A stretch of DNA of 64,000 nucleotides from Hymenobacter frigidus (GCF_014640435.1 NZ_BMGY01000025.1:1-64000); one strand, 5' to 3'. Positions 16,158 through 25,511 are shown, counted from the stretch's first letter. Numbers and translations are program-made. Notes: generated from the letters alone by a model not told the origin.

Positions 16158-18399
16158 GCTTGTCAGGGGTGAGCGGCAGCGAGCGCAGGCGCCGGCCGGT
16201 GGCGTGAAACACGGCGTTAGTAATGGCCGCCGGGGTGCCCACACAGCCAATTTCGCCGATTCCGCGTGCGCCCAGCTCGCTGATGTGTGGGTCGGGAATG
16301 TTGAGCCATTCCACGGTCATGTCGGGCGTGTCGGCGCAGCTGGGCACGTGGTAGTCGGCCAAGTTGCGGACCACGGCGCGGCCGTTGCGCGGGTCGTAGT
16401 GGGTGGCTTCCATCAGGGTGGCGCCCACGCCCATGGCCATGCCCCCGATGATTTGCGAATGCGCCGTTTTGGGGTTCATCAGCCGGCCCGCGTCGTACAC
16501 GGCGCACAGCCGAGCCACCCGAATGGAGCCGCTGGCCTCGTCGACCCGCACTTGGGCAAATACGGCGCCGAACGAATAGAACGAGTATTTATCCTTTTCT
16601 TCGCCCGGTTTGGCCCCGCCCATGGCGATGACGGAAGGCAGCTTAGCTCGGCGTAAAATCGCGCCGTATTCTTCGCCTTTCGCTGGATTTGTTTTGAGTA
16701 CCAGGCGCCCCTCCTGGGCGTCGATGGCTTCGGTCGCGGCACCAAACAGCGGCGACTCGGCGTCGCGCACGGCCAGGTTTTTGAGCGCTGCCAGGGCGGC
16801 GCGCGCCGCCGCTTGCGCGGCCGGGCCCACGGTGGCCGTGGTAACGGAGCCGCCGGTGGTGGGCGCCGAAGGCAGGGCCGAGTCGCCCAGCTCAAACCGC
16901 ACCCGCTCGATGGGCAGGGACAGCGCGTCGGCGCTGATTTGGCGGAAGATGGTGTAAGCGCCGTTGCCCAGCTCGTGGGTGGCGCTTTGCACCAGGGCGC
17001 GCCCGTCGGCGAAGATGGTGGCGCGGGCCTGGGCCTCGCCGCGGCCCGCCGGGTACATGGTGCTGGCCATGCCGTAGCCAATGAGTTGGGTGCCCTCGCG
17101 CATGGAGCGCGGCTTGGGGTTGCGCTGGTCCCAGCCGATGAGCTCCTTGCCTCGGGCGTAGCACTGCCGCAAATTTTTACTGCTCCAGGGCTTGCCGGTT
17201 TCGGGGTTCTTGTCGGCGTAGTTGCGCAGGCGCAGCTCCACGGGGTCGAGGTTGAGTTCGGTGGCCAGCTCGTCCATGGCGCATTCCAGGGCCCAGCTGC
17301 CCACGGTTTCGCCCGGCCCGCGCATGGGGCAGGGCGAAGGCAGGTGCAGGTGCGAAAGCTGGTGCGTAAAGCTGATGTTGGGCACGGCGTACATCATGCG
17401 CGTGAGGCGGGCGCAGGGCTCGGTGAAGCCGCTGGACAGCGAGGAATGCGTCTGGGTATCGTGCTGCAGCGCCGTGATTTTGCCGGCGCGCGTCGCGCCC
17501 AAGGCCAGGGTTTGCCGGGTGGCGGCGCGCTGCCCGGCCACGGCGAACATGTCCTGCCGGCGCCACTCTATTTTGACCGGCCGGCCCACCGCCCGCGCCG
17601 CCATGGCCGTGAGTAGCGGCGGCGCATACAGCCAGCCCTTGGACCCGAACGCGCCGCCGATGAACGGGCAGATGATGTGCACGCTTTCCTTGGGCAAGCC
17701 CAGCGACGTCGCCATTACTTCCTGCAGCACTTCGATGCCGCGGGTGGTGTCGTAGAGGGTGAGAAAGTCGGCCCCGCCGCGCTTTTCCCAGCGCGCGACG
17801 GTGGCCAGCTGCTCGATGGGGTTGTGGTGGGTAATGGCCGACTCGTAGACCCGTTCCACCTTCACCGGTGCGGCGGCCAGCGCGGATTTGGGCTTTCCTA
17901 TCGTCACCTGCAGTTTTTCCTTGCTATTGCCCAAAAACATTTCGGGCAAGGTTTTGCGGCTGGCGGTGGCCATGGCGAGCTGCGGCGGGCGCTCCTCGTA
18001 GGCCACGCGCACCAGTGTGGCGGCGTACCGGGCCCGCTCGTGGGTGTCGGCCACCACCACGGCCAGCGGCTGGCCAGCGTACTCGATGGCGGCGGTTTGC
18101 AGCGGCTGCAGGGTTTCGGAGATGCCGCCTTCGCCGCGAAACTGCGTCTCGCCTATTTTCTCCGGAATGGGCTGCAGCCGGGGGGCGTTTTCGTGGGTGA
18201 GCACCGCCAGCACACCGGGCGCTTTGCGGGCGGCGCTCACGTCGATGGAACGCACCGTGCCGTGCGCAATGGCGCTGCTCGCCACCGCGCCGTAGGCCAG
18301 GTTGGGTACGTCCCACTCGGCCGTGAAGCGCGCGGCGCCAGTGACTTTGAGGCGTCCGTCTACGCGGTCGAGCGGTTTTCCAGTGGCTTGCGTTGTCAT
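16144..18399 (-). CDS. Molybdenum hydroxylase large (Mo-cofactor) subunit, PaoC/XDH-like
   Basis: A 751-residue subunit of the xanthine dehydrogenase/aldehyde oxidoreductase family, which hydroxylates aldehydes or N-heterocycles. An N-terminal aldehyde-oxidase hammerhead domain (~1-120, GAARFTAEWDVPNLAYG) is followed by Mo-cofactor-binding segments (IGGAFGSKG ~250; GRGEAQARA; TTGGSVTTATVGPAA). The catalytic Glu is in GARGIGEIGCVGTPAA near the C-terminus. Size and operon order fit PaoC (about 730 residues). It is the last gene of a three-gene minus-strand operon, 20 bp after the FAD subunit. Its last four residues are encoded inside a dispersed repeat, so the native end may have been altered. 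The substrate cannot be read from sequence. Confidence 0.9.
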   Translation of the reverse strand: MTTQATGKPLDRVDGRLKVTGAARFTAEWDVPNLAYGAVASSAIAHGTVRSIDVSAARKAPGVLAVLTHENAPRLQPIPEKIGETQFRGEGGISETLQPLQTAAIEYAGQPLAVVVADTHERARYAATLVRVAYEERPPQLAMATASRKTLPEMFLGNSKEKLQVTIGKPKSALAAAPVKVERVYESAITHHNPIEQLATVARWEKRGGADFLTLYDTTRGIEVLQEVMATSLGLPKESVHIICPFIGGAFGSKGWLYAPPLLTAMAARAVGRPVKIEWRRQDMFAVAGQRAATRQTLALGATRAGKITALQHDTQTHSSLSSGFTEPCARLTRMMYAVPNISFTHQLSHLHLPSPCPMRGPGETVGSWALECAMDELATELNLDPVELRLRNYADKNPETGKPWSSKNLRQCYARGKELIGWDQRNPKPRSMREGTQLIGYGMASTMYPAGRGEAQARATIFADGRALVQSATHELGNGAYTIFRQISADALSLPIERVRFELGDSALPSAPTTGGSVTTATVGPAAQAAARAALAALKNLAVRDAESPLFGAATEAIDAQEGRLVLKTNPAKGEEYGAILRRAKLPSVIAMGGAKPGEEKDKYSFYSFGAVFAQVRVDEASGSIRVARLCAVYDAGRLMNPKTAHSQIIGGMAMGVGATLMEATHYDPRNGRAVVRNLADYHVPSCADTPDMTVEWLNIPDPHISELGARGIGEIGCVGTPAAITNAVFHATGRRLRSLPLTPDKLAFS

Positions 18400-18419
18400 A
18401 AGTCGAAGGAATAAGGCAA

Positions 18420-19463
18420 TTAACGGGGAGTCGCCAACCGGCCGGCGACACCGCCCACGCTGGCCGCAAAGGCGGTGCCGGCCGGGCCTTGCATGGGCTG
18501 CAGGCCGCTGGTTTCCAGCAGGGCCCGCACCATCAGGTTGCGGCCCATGGGGATTTTATAGGCGTTGTGTTCGAGCGGCTTGGCGTCGGCAAACGCCGCG
18601 TTGGCGGCGGCCTGAAACAGTTGTTCGGTGGGCAGCTGGCCCGCCAGCAGGGCTTCGGCGGGGCCCACGCGCCAAGGCTTGTGCGCCACCCCGCCCAGCG
18701 CCACCCGCGCCCGCCGAATCTTCGGGCCGTCCATTTCCAGGGCCACGGCGCACGACACCAGCGCGTAGGCGTAGGAGGCGCGCTCCCGGACTTTGAGGTA
18801 GTGCGAGCGGCCGGCGAAAGCGGGCAGGTCGATGGCCGTAATCAACTCGCCGTGCTCCAGCACGGTGTCGAGGTGGGGCGTGTCGCCCGGCAAGCGGAGC
18901 AACTCGGGGAAGGCAATGGTGCGCGGGCCCGTGGTTTGCACGCGGGCATCGAGCGCGGCCAGGGCCACGGCTAGGTCGCTGGGGTGCGTGGCGATGCACG
19001 CTTTCGAGGCCCCGAAGAGGGCGTGCACGTGGTTGTAGCCGCCGATGGCCGCGCACCCGCTGCCCGGCGTGCGCTTGTTGCAGGCCTGGGCCGGGTCGCG
19101 GAAGTACGGGCAGCGGGTGCGCTGCAGCGGGTTGCCCGCCATCGAAGCCATGTTGCGAATCTGCACCGAGGCACCCGCCAGCAGCGCTTCGCTCATGGCC
19201 GCGTAGCGTTGCTGCAGGTCGGGGTGGTACGCCGCGGCGGTGTTGGAAACGCCCGCCCCGATGCGAACCCCGCCTTCGAACGCAGTAATTTGCTTGAGCG
19301 GCAGGGCCGACACGTCCACCAGCAGGCTGGGGTGGTGCACGTCCTCCTTCATCAAGTCGAGGTGCGAGGTGCCGCCGGCAATGAAGGTGGCCCCGGGGGT
19401 TTTGGCCACGGCGGCCACGGCCTGGTCGGCGCTGTCGGCGCGCTGGTACTGGAAAGGATGCAT
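18420..19463 (-). CDS. Molybdenum hydroxylase FAD/[4Fe-4S] subunit, PaoB-like
   Basis: A 347-residue FAD-binding subunit: the FAD motif GATFIAGGTSHLDLMKED and SMAGNPLQRTRCPYF. It has the inserted cysteine cluster of the PaoB type (CPYF..., ACNK, SGCAAI and KACIA), which binds a [4Fe-4S] cluster not found in eukaryotic xanthine dehydrogenase. A CO dehydrogenase flavoprotein C-terminal domain follows. It passes electrons from the [2Fe-2S] subunit to FAD. It lies 12 bp from the upstream gene. Confidence 0.9.
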   Translation of the reverse strand: MHPFQYQRADSADQAVAAVAKTPGATFIAGGTSHLDLMKEDVHHPSLLVDVSALPLKQITAFEGGVRIGAGVSNTAAAYHPDLQQRYAAMSEALLAGASVQIRNMASMAGNPLQRTRCPYFRDPAQACNKRTPGSGCAAIGGYNHVHALFGASKACIATHPSDLAVALAALDARVQTTGPRTIAFPELLRLPGDTPHLDTVLEHGELITAIDLPAFAGRSHYLKVRERASYAYALVSCAVALEMDGPKIRRARVALGGVAHKPWRVGPAEALLAGQLPTEQLFQAAANAAFADAKPLEHNAYKIPMGRNLMVRALLETSGLQPMQGPAGTAFAASVGGVAGRLATPR

Positions 19464-19475
19464 GGCAGAATGGGG

Positions 19476-20516
19476 TTACGCGCGCTGAACTTCCTGGATG
19501 GCGGCGATGATGTTGGGGTAAGCGCCGCAGCGGCAGAGGTTGCCGCTCATGGCTTCACGGATTTCGACGGCCGAGCCGGCCCGCACGTTTTTGTCCTGCA
19601 AGAGCGCCGTGGCCGCCATAATCTGCCCCGGCGTGCAGTAGCCGCATTGAAACGCGTCGTGCTTGAGGAAAGCCGCCTGCATGGGGTGCAGCGTCTCGCC
19701 CGTCGAGAGCCCTTCGATGGTGGTAATTTCCTTGCCCTGGCTCATCACGGCCAAGGTGAGGCACGAGAGGGCGCTTTGCCCGTCGAGGTGCACGGTGCAG
19801 GCCCCGCACTGGCCGTGGTCGCAGCCCTTTTTGGTACCGGTGAGGTGCAGGTTTTCGCGCAGCGCATCCAGCAGGGCAACGCGCGGGTCAAGCTGCAGAC
19901 GGTGGGTTTTGCCGTTGATGGTCAGCACGACGGGAATGGTGTCGGCGCTACTGGCCGGGCCCATCGGGTCCGCGGCGCTGTTGGCCTCTTTGGTCGTGGA
20001 TTCGGTGCTGCAGCCGGGGAGTAGCAGCAGCGCGGCGGCGGCCAGCGTGGCCGTGACGAACGTGCGGCGCGAAAGTCCGCCGCCCAAAGCACTTACTCCA
20101 CCAGCCGTGGCCGGCGGGGAATGGAGGGCTTCCAAAGCCGCCAGGACCTGGCCGGCCCTCAGGTCCTGGCCGGGCGCTACCACGGTTTTCCAGCGCACCA
20201 CGCCGCGCTCGTCGAGCAAGAAAAGGGCCCGCTGCCCCGCCACGCCAAACTGGGCAGCCAGCGCCCCGCGGCAGTTCAGCGCGTGCCATTCGTCGGTGGC
20301 GGTGTCGACAAAAGTCGCGCCGCTGCCAAACTCCCGCGAGAGGCGCGCAAAAATTTCGCTCTGGTGGGCCCGCGTGGGGTCCCATTCTTCGGGGGCGAAA
20401 GCCAGGATGACGGGCCGGCCGCGCCATTCGAACAGGCGGGAGCCGTCGGGCAGCACGCAGTTCGGCGCCAAGTCGCCGGTTTGCAGGTTGGGGGCTGATT
20501 CGTGGGGCATCCGCAT
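19476..20516 (-). CDS. Redoxin-like domain fused to molybdenum hydroxylase [2Fe-2S] subunit
   Basis: A 346-residue protein in three parts. Residues ~8-125 look like an AhpC/TSA thioredoxin fold (TGDLAPNCVLPDG, PVILAFAPEEWDP, ALFLLDERGVVRWK), but the peroxidatic cysteine position has Arg (PTRAHQ). Residues ~145-170 form a Tat-like signal with lipobox (SRRTFVTATLAAAALLLLPG then C). Residues ~190-346 are a standard two-cluster [2Fe-2S] subunit (GCDHGQCGACTVHL; CGYCTPGQ; CRCGAYPN). The Tat-like signal in the middle is odd: either the redoxin part stays cytoplasmic as an anchor domain, or an internal start near Met/Val at the signal is used. It heads the PaoABC-like operon. Confidence 0.85.
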   Translation of the reverse strand: MRMPHESAPNLQTGDLAPNCVLPDGSRLFEWRGRPVILAFAPEEWDPTRAHQSEIFARLSREFGSGATFVDTATDEWHALNCRGALAAQFGVAGQRALFLLDERGVVRWKTVVAPGQDLRAGQVLAALEALHSPPATAGGVSALGGGLSRRTFVTATLAAAALLLLPGCSTESTTKEANSAADPMGPASSADTIPVVLTINGKTHRLQLDPRVALLDALRENLHLTGTKKGCDHGQCGACTVHLDGQSALSCLTLAVMSQGKEITTIEGLSTGETLHPMQAAFLKHDAFQCGYCTPGQIMAATALLQDKNVRAGSAVEIREAMSGNLCRCGAYPNIIAAIQEVQRA

Positions 20517-20785
20517 GGCTTTACGTGAGTCTTTAAACGCATACGCACCACAACCCGCATCGTTGGGTCAGGACAAGGCCGAAGCCAAGCGAGCAGTAGC
20601 GCTTTGGGATTGCTCAGCGCCCGGGTTCGTGGCCCCTACGAGTGCGCGCGACTGCTATCAATGCCACGGAATCAAAGCATGCCCCACCCACCGCAAATCA
20701 TCAGGGCGCGGGTGCCCTGCGGCGTCTACTACGGCGCCTGATTTTCCAAAAGCATTTGCAGCTGATTGGGCGGTTGCGATGAGGC

Positions 20786-20922
20786 CGTTCATTGTAACGG
20801 TCGTATTCTGAGACGCCCCGCCCGTAATTAATCCAAGTGGACCTGCCCCTGCCGGCTGACGCTCCCTGCCGTTATTTTCCGTTTTTACTATTGTGCGACC
20901 CCTCTCCCTGCGGCCCAGTGCA
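20786..20922 (+). repeat. Diverged ~130-bp dispersed repeat (partner of 6163-6298)
   Basis: AACGGTCG (20796), ACGCCCCGCCCG (20813) and the CCGTT block (20869) occur at 17 and 56 bp spacing, against 17 and 57 at the partner. The remaining 20517-20785 shows no recognised feature apart from lying upstream of the molybdenum hydroxylase operon. Confidence 0.5.
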
Positions 20923-21313
20923 TTGTTTCGCGTAACCAGTCGGCATAAAAGGCACTGCTGTCCCGGTCAATGTTGTGCGCTAATTCTTGTAAGGAGGCCT
21001 GCGCTTGCGCCCCAGCGCGTGGGGCATCCCCGGCTAAGCGGGCCTGCGCGGCCGCTACAAGGGAGGCCACATCGCCGGTGGTGAGCGCGGAGGGAACCGC
21101 TTGCGCCTGAAAGGCCTGGGCCGCGGGTAGGTCCCGGGTGAAGGCCGCGGCAAAAAAAGCCGCCTCCAACCACACCGTTTCGTGCAGGGTCGCCGGCATC
21201 CGGTGCAGATGCGCGCGATAAGTTGCTAAGAACTGCGCGGCTTGCGCCACGTGGCCCGCATCCAGCGCCGCCAAGTAGAGGTAGTGGTAGAGATAGGGCT
21301 TGAAAGGCAGCGT
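20888..21313 (-). pseudogene. Unrecognised protein, C-terminal fragment
   Basis: From about 21313 the frame reads LPDTLPFKPYLYHYLYLAAL, then DAGHVAQAAQFLATYRAHLH..., rich in Ala and helices (TPR-like or a cytoplasmic helical tail). It has no plausible start and overlaps the 3' part of the L,D-transpeptidase frame. The two look like gene halves joined by a deletion. Family not recognised. Confidence 0.4.
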
Positions 21314-21837
21314 GTCGGGCAGCCCTCGCTTTGAATGGGGTGCCCGGTAGTCGGTCCCGTTGGTACACCCGCCCAGGCGTGCAGCACGACGGCCCGTCGG
21401 CGTAGGTTACGGGTGCCGGCATCGAGGCCGTAGAGGCGGAACACCCGCCCAAATCCTCCCACGTACCGCTCACCGATACGTGCCAGGCCACGCGAGCTGC
21501 ACCGGGAGTTCACCTCATTGGAGTACCTTACCCGGCCCTGCGCGTCGGTCACGCCGTTGAGGCATACGCCCTGTACCAGGATGGTGCCCCTCGTCAAGTC
21601 CAGCACAAAGAAGCGGTAGCGGTTATCGGGGCGGGTCAGGTCCACGTAGCAGGCGACGCCGGGGTTATACCTTTTTCCTTCCCGCTGCACATCCCGACGC
21701 AGTTCGTTCACGTAGCGGGCGACCGGAGGGGCGCCATCAGGCTCCTTGTTGCCGCGACAGGAAGCGCCCCCAAAGGCCCCGATAGCTGTTAAGAGCAATA
21801 GTAGAAGGTTGCGCAGGAGCGTAAATCGAAAAATCAT
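21226..21837 (-). CDS. L,D-transpeptidase-like lipoprotein, 3' end disrupted
   Basis: A 203-residue reading frame with an N-terminal signal and probable lipobox (GAFGGASC, Cys 27), then an L,D-transpeptidase catalytic domain: YVDLTRPDNRYRFFVLDL, a His in RRAVVLHAW, and the Ser-x-Gly-Cys signature SEGCPT with catalytic Cys 173. After the Cys the sequence becomes a non-family Arg/Thr/Ser tail, where another frame carries coding sequence, so the natural C-terminus is lost. Such enzymes cross-link peptidoglycan. The start overlaps the recombinase stop (ATGA), implying translational coupling. Confidence 0.6.
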   Translation of the reverse strand: MIFRFTLLRNLLLLLLTAIGAFGGASCRGNKEPDGAPPVARYVNELRRDVQREGKRYNPGVACYVDLTRPDNRYRFFVLDLTRGTILVQGVCLNGVTDAQGRVRYSNEVNSRCSSRGLARIGERYVGGFGRVFRLYGLDAGTRNLRRRAVVLHAWAGVPTGPTTGHPIQSEGCPTRCLSSPISTTTSTWRRWMRATWRKPRSS

Positions 21838-22796
21838 AACCCGAGTTTCTGAGCGGCGTTGTGCTGGCGCACGTTGTCGAGGCGGGTGTAACGGCGAATC
21901 ATCTCCGAGGTCTTGTGCTTGGTCTGGTTCATCACCTCCGAATCATCGGCCCCGGCCAGCTTGGCCACGGTCACGAAGGAGGCCCGTAACGAGTGGGCCG
22001 TGTAACTGGCCCCGAGATAGCGTTGGACAATGATATTGATGTGCTTGTCCGTAAGCCGCCGGTCGGTCAGCCGCTCGCCCTTGCGGAAGGATACGAACAC
22101 CGGTCCCGTGGTCCGGTCCAGTCGCTGCACCCAGGCCTGCAAGGTACGGATGGGGCAGAGCTTGAACTCGGGGGAATAGAAGATGGCCTTCTCCTCGGCG
22201 GCCCCCAGCTGGTTGGTTTTGCTCTTTGCCAGGTTCACGATGAGTCCTTCCTCGGAGAAGCTCAAGTCCTCCACGTTGAGGGCGGCCAGCTCCGAGCGGC
22301 GAAAGGCCCCGGTAAATCCGAGCAAGAGAATCACCCGGTCCCGCAGGCCCGCCACGGTTTTGGCATCGATGCTTTTCACGGTGCGCTTGAAGAGCGCCAG
22401 GGAAAACGCCGGGGCCTGTTTCTGGCGGATGCCCTTCAGGCGGGCGATGCCTTCCATAAGCACCTTGAACTTCTTATCATCGGTCGGTGAGTCGACGCCT
22501 CGCAGCGCGTGGGCTTTGCTCACGGCCGCGCAGTGGCGCTGAATGGTGGCCACCTTCTTGTCCGTTTCGGCTAGGTGGGTGACGAAGCCCGCCAGCGTAT
22601 CCACGGAAGCCGGCAGCGGTTCCAACCCGTGCGCGGCGCACCAGACCCCGAAGCGCCTGAGGTCCCCGGCATAGGCCTTGGCCGTATTCGGCGCGCCCTG
22701 CAAGCCGGCCTCCACGTAACGCGCCGTATGTTCCGAGAGGTGCGCCAGCGAAAGCCCCCGGGCAGCAGCAGCAGTCGACAGCAATAGGTTTTCCAT
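21834..22796 (-). CDS. Tyrosine recombinase (phage integrase family)
   Basis: A 320-residue XerC/D-like recombinase. It has an N-terminal SAM-like core-binding domain (~20-110, HTARYVEAGL...NTAKAYAGDLRRFG) and a catalytic domain with Arg (GAFRRSELAAL), the Lys region, His-x-x-Arg (AHSLRASFVT) and the nucleophile Tyr (RRYTRLDN). It is full length. ATG 22796 (MENLLLSTAAAARG) is preferred to the frame start at 22853. It probably belongs to an integrated element or resolves repeats; no att site could be defined. Its stop overlaps the next start. Confidence 0.88.
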   Translation of the reverse strand: MENLLLSTAAAARGLSLAHLSEHTARYVEAGLQGAPNTAKAYAGDLRRFGVWCAAHGLEPLPASVDTLAGFVTHLAETDKKVATIQRHCAAVSKAHALRGVDSPTDDKKFKVLMEGIARLKGIRQKQAPAFSLALFKRTVKSIDAKTVAGLRDRVILLLGFTGAFRRSELAALNVEDLSFSEEGLIVNLAKSKTNQLGAAEEKAIFYSPEFKLCPIRTLQAWVQRLDRTTGPVFVSFRKGERLTDRRLTDKHINIIVQRYLGASYTAHSLRASFVTVAKLAGADDSEVMNQTKHKTSEMIRRYTRLDNVRQHNAAQKLGL

Positions 22797-23086
22797 GTAG
22801 CCTATATATAAGGAGTAAATCACTCGTTTTCGGGCAAGTTCCAAAGCTACCATTTAACATCCGATAAGTAAACATTATCGGAGCCTATCTTGAAAATTAA
22901 GAGAACGTGCCAAGCCAATTGAGTTAGGCATCACAAGTAAGCTGTTGTTACACCTGTGAGGGCGCGCGGATTAACCTGGGCCCGGGAACGGCTGGGCGCA
23001 TGGTGAACGGGAATCAATCCGGTGGCTTGGTGCTCAAAAGCCCGGCGTTGCCGACTGGCAGCGGCCATTGTCCGCGCAAGGCGGCA

Positions 23087-24382
23087 TCATGGACGGCCCG
23101 CCCGGGGAGCAATCTTCCACACTTCGCCGTTGGCCTCGTCCGTGACGACATACAACGCCCCGTCCGGGCCCTGGCGCACGTCGCGGATGCGTTGCTTGCG
23201 GTCGGTGAGCAGCCGCTCTTCGCCCGTCACGCGGCCCCCCTCGAGCCGCAAGCGCACCAACGCCCGGTCCTTGAGGGCGCCGACAAACAGGTTGCCGCGC
23301 CAGTCGGGAAATGCGTCGCCGGTGTAAAACTGCGCACCCGACGGCGCAATGACGGGGTCCCAGTAATACACCGGGTCCACGTAATTCGGCTGGGTCGTCA
23401 CGGCGTCGGGAACGGGCGCGCCCGAGTATTCCTCGCCAAAGGTTACCACCGGCCACCCGTAATTTTTGCCCCCTTCGATTCGGTTCAGCTCGTCGCCGCC
23501 TTGCGGGCCCATGTCCACGGACCACAGCTGCCCCTGCGCGTCGAAGGCCAGCGATTGCACGTTGCGGTGCCCCATGGTCCAGATTTCGGGCCGCGCGCCG
23601 GCCTGCCGGGCAAAGGGATTGCCCGCGGCCGGTTGCCCATCGGGGGCCAGGCGCAGAATTTTGCCCATGTGGCTGTCCAATTGCTGGGCCTGGGGCCGGA
23701 TTTCCAGGTCCGAGCGTTCCCCCAGGCTGAGGAAGAGCAGGCCGTCGGGCCCAAACGCGAGGCGGGAACCGTAGTGCAGGTCGCCGTTGTACGCCGGCAG
23801 GGCCCGGAAGATGACCCGCACCTGGCCCAGGCTCCGGCGGTCAGCAGAAAGCACGCCTTTGGCCACGCTGGTGGCGTTGCCCGTGGCCCCCCGCGGCTCG
23901 GAAAACGACCAATAAATCGTCTGGTCCGTGCCAAAGGCGGGGCTAAGCGCCACGTCGAGTAGGCCGCCCTGCCCCGTGGCGTACACCGCGGGCACCCCCG
24001 TAATGGGGTCTCCCACCTGCCCGGCGGCGGACACGATGCGCAGCGTGCCCGGCTTTTCCGTGATTAGCACGTCGCCGTTGGGCAACGGTTCCACGGCCCA
24101 GGGGTTCTTTAATCCCCGGGCCAGCACCGTCACCTCAAAGGCCGGACCCGACCGCATCCCACGGGCCCGGGTTTGTTCCGGAAAAGTTGGCCGCTGTTCC
24201 GGCGCGTTGGCGGTCCGGGTCTCCAGCGGGGGAAGGCCATTGGGCGTTGTGGGCTGTCCGGTCGGGTCCTTCGGGGCTTGAACGCGCTGCTCCTGGCCGG
24301 CGCGGTTGCAGGCGACCCCTAAGCCAAGTAGCAGGACGGCGGTAGCACTAGCCAGGCGGCGTTGGGTGGTGGGATGTTGCAT
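23087..24382 (-). CDS. PQQ-dependent sugar dehydrogenase (aldose sugar dehydrogenase, YliI-like)
   Basis: A 431-residue lipoprotein (lipobox LLGLGVAC, Cys 23) with a six-bladed GSDH propeller. Typical blocks are GLKNPWAVEPLPNGDVLITEKPGTLR (start of blade 1), LLDVALSPAFGTDQTIYWSF, LHYGSRLAFGPDGLLFLSLG, GHRNVQSLAFDAQGQLWSVDMGPQGGDE and APSGAQFYTGDAFPDWRGNL. These carry the PQQ- and Ca-binding residues of soluble aldose sugar dehydrogenases, which oxidise sugars in the periplasm. ATG 24382 is chosen as the start of the lipoprotein signal. It is a single-gene unit, and no PQQ biosynthesis genes are present here. Confidence 0.88.
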   Translation of the reverse strand: MQHPTTQRRLASATAVLLLGLGVACNRAGQEQRVQAPKDPTGQPTTPNGLPPLETRTANAPEQRPTFPEQTRARGMRSGPAFEVTVLARGLKNPWAVEPLPNGDVLITEKPGTLRIVSAAGQVGDPITGVPAVYATGQGGLLDVALSPAFGTDQTIYWSFSEPRGATGNATSVAKGVLSADRRSLGQVRVIFRALPAYNGDLHYGSRLAFGPDGLLFLSLGERSDLEIRPQAQQLDSHMGKILRLAPDGQPAAGNPFARQAGARPEIWTMGHRNVQSLAFDAQGQLWSVDMGPQGGDELNRIEGGKNYGWPVVTFGEEYSGAPVPDAVTTQPNYVDPVYYWDPVIAPSGAQFYTGDAFPDWRGNLFVGALKDRALVRLRLEGGRVTGEERLLTDRKQRIRDVRQGPDGALYVVTDEANGEVWKIAPRAGRP

Positions 24383-24509
24383 GAAGATATAGTGGCTGTT
24401 TATCAGGGAACAAAGCCCCAGTAAATACGCAACCCGCCGGGTACTGTTGTTGTGTCTGTTGCCCGGGTGGGATTCTTTCTTACAGGTAACCTTTGGCTGC
24501 ACCGGTTTA

Positions 24510-24815
24510 ATGAAGAGCGCGCAAGGATGCTCTTTGGAGAAACCTCAATCAGTGCCGGTACTTGCCCTCCTGTTGTTCACGCTGTTCAGCGGCTGCACTG
24601 GACCGCCAGGGCCTAGTGCCACCGCGCGGGCCGGCGGGTCCCAGCGTGCCCTTGGCGACAGCCGGGTTCTTTACTTTCGCCGCCCCGCCGTCATGGACAC
24701 CGTCACGGGGTTCTCGTTACAACGGGGCGAGAATTTCCGGCAGGGGTTCCGCTATCCCGACAGACATCCCCAAGGCAAGCCATTGATTAGTGAGATGGCA
24801 CGAAAAGACGCATAG
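24510..24815 (+). CDS. Small putative lipoprotein, unknown
   Basis: From ATG 24510 the product is ~101 residues with a hydrophobic stretch and a lipobox-like end (LALLLFTLFSGC), then a Pro/Gly/Ala-rich segment. It lies divergent to the PQQ dehydrogenase. There is no family match; it could be spurious. Confidence 0.35.
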   Translation: MKSAQGCSLEKPQSVPVLALLLFTLFSGCTGPPGPSATARAGGSQRALGDSRVLYFRRPAVMDTVTGFSLQRGENFRQGFRYPDRHPQGKPLISEMARKDA

Positions 24816-24909
24816 GAGGACAGTAAAAGCCGCTTTTTGCCTGCTCCATACTTGCCTTATAAAACGAGCGAAATTTCGGTCGCCTGCTGGGGTTAGAGGG
24901 GTACCGGTG

Positions 24910-25443
24910 TCAAAGGCGCTTCGCCCCGGTCCTCACTAGGTAGCGGGAGAGCATGTCGGCGGTTCCGGGAAGGGGCGTGCGGGCAATGAGTTGGGTCTGC
25001 AAGAAGGTGTGGCAGGTCTGGTGCCGTACCCTTCGCTCGGTGTGGAGCGTGTCGCCCAGGTCCAGCAACGGGGCCTCTTCGGCTTGGCAGGGCACCGAGC
25101 CGTCCGTCGAAATGGACAACAATTCGGGCCAGTACCGAACTTGCCGCCCGAGCGGTCGCACCAGCAAGTCCAGGACGGTTTGGCTTGCCACTTTTGCCGG
25201 CAAATACGGGCCCGGGTGGCGGCCCACCAAGACTCGCAGCCGCACGTAAGTCCCCGCCAAGCCGGGTGTCTGCGGGGTGGAGACAATAACCGTCAGGAAT
25301 TTGGCTTCGCCGCTCGGTCCTCCTTCTAACCGGTGAAATACAGCGTTGCGGACGAGCTCGGGCGGTACAGGCACGTCTTTGGAAATCAGCTGGATGGGGC
25401 AGGTTAGTAGCGTGCAAAAGAAAGCCGCGTATTTCCAGGGCAT
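24910..25443 (-). CDS. Hypothetical exported protein
   Basis: A 177-residue protein with a signal-peptide-like start (YAAFFCTLLTCPIQLIS) and no recognised domain; it has five cysteines. A beta-rich middle (KFLTVIVSTPQTPGLAGTYV) suggests a small extracellular domain. A 49-nt dispersed repeat lies 69 bp upstream. Codon use is like the neighbours. Confidence 0.5.
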   Translation of the reverse strand: MPWKYAAFFCTLLTCPIQLISKDVPVPPELVRNAVFHRLEGGPSGEAKFLTVIVSTPQTPGLAGTYVRLRVLVGRHPGPYLPAKVASQTVLDLLVRPLGRQVRYWPELLSISTDGSVPCQAEEAPLLDLGDTLHTERRVRHQTCHTFLQTQLIARTPLPGTADMLSRYLVRTGAKRL

Positions 25444-25511
25444 CAGATGGGGAGAAAGATGAGCCGTGTAAAGCAGAACACAACGGGCAGTTTAGAAAGT
25501 CAGGAGTTGTA

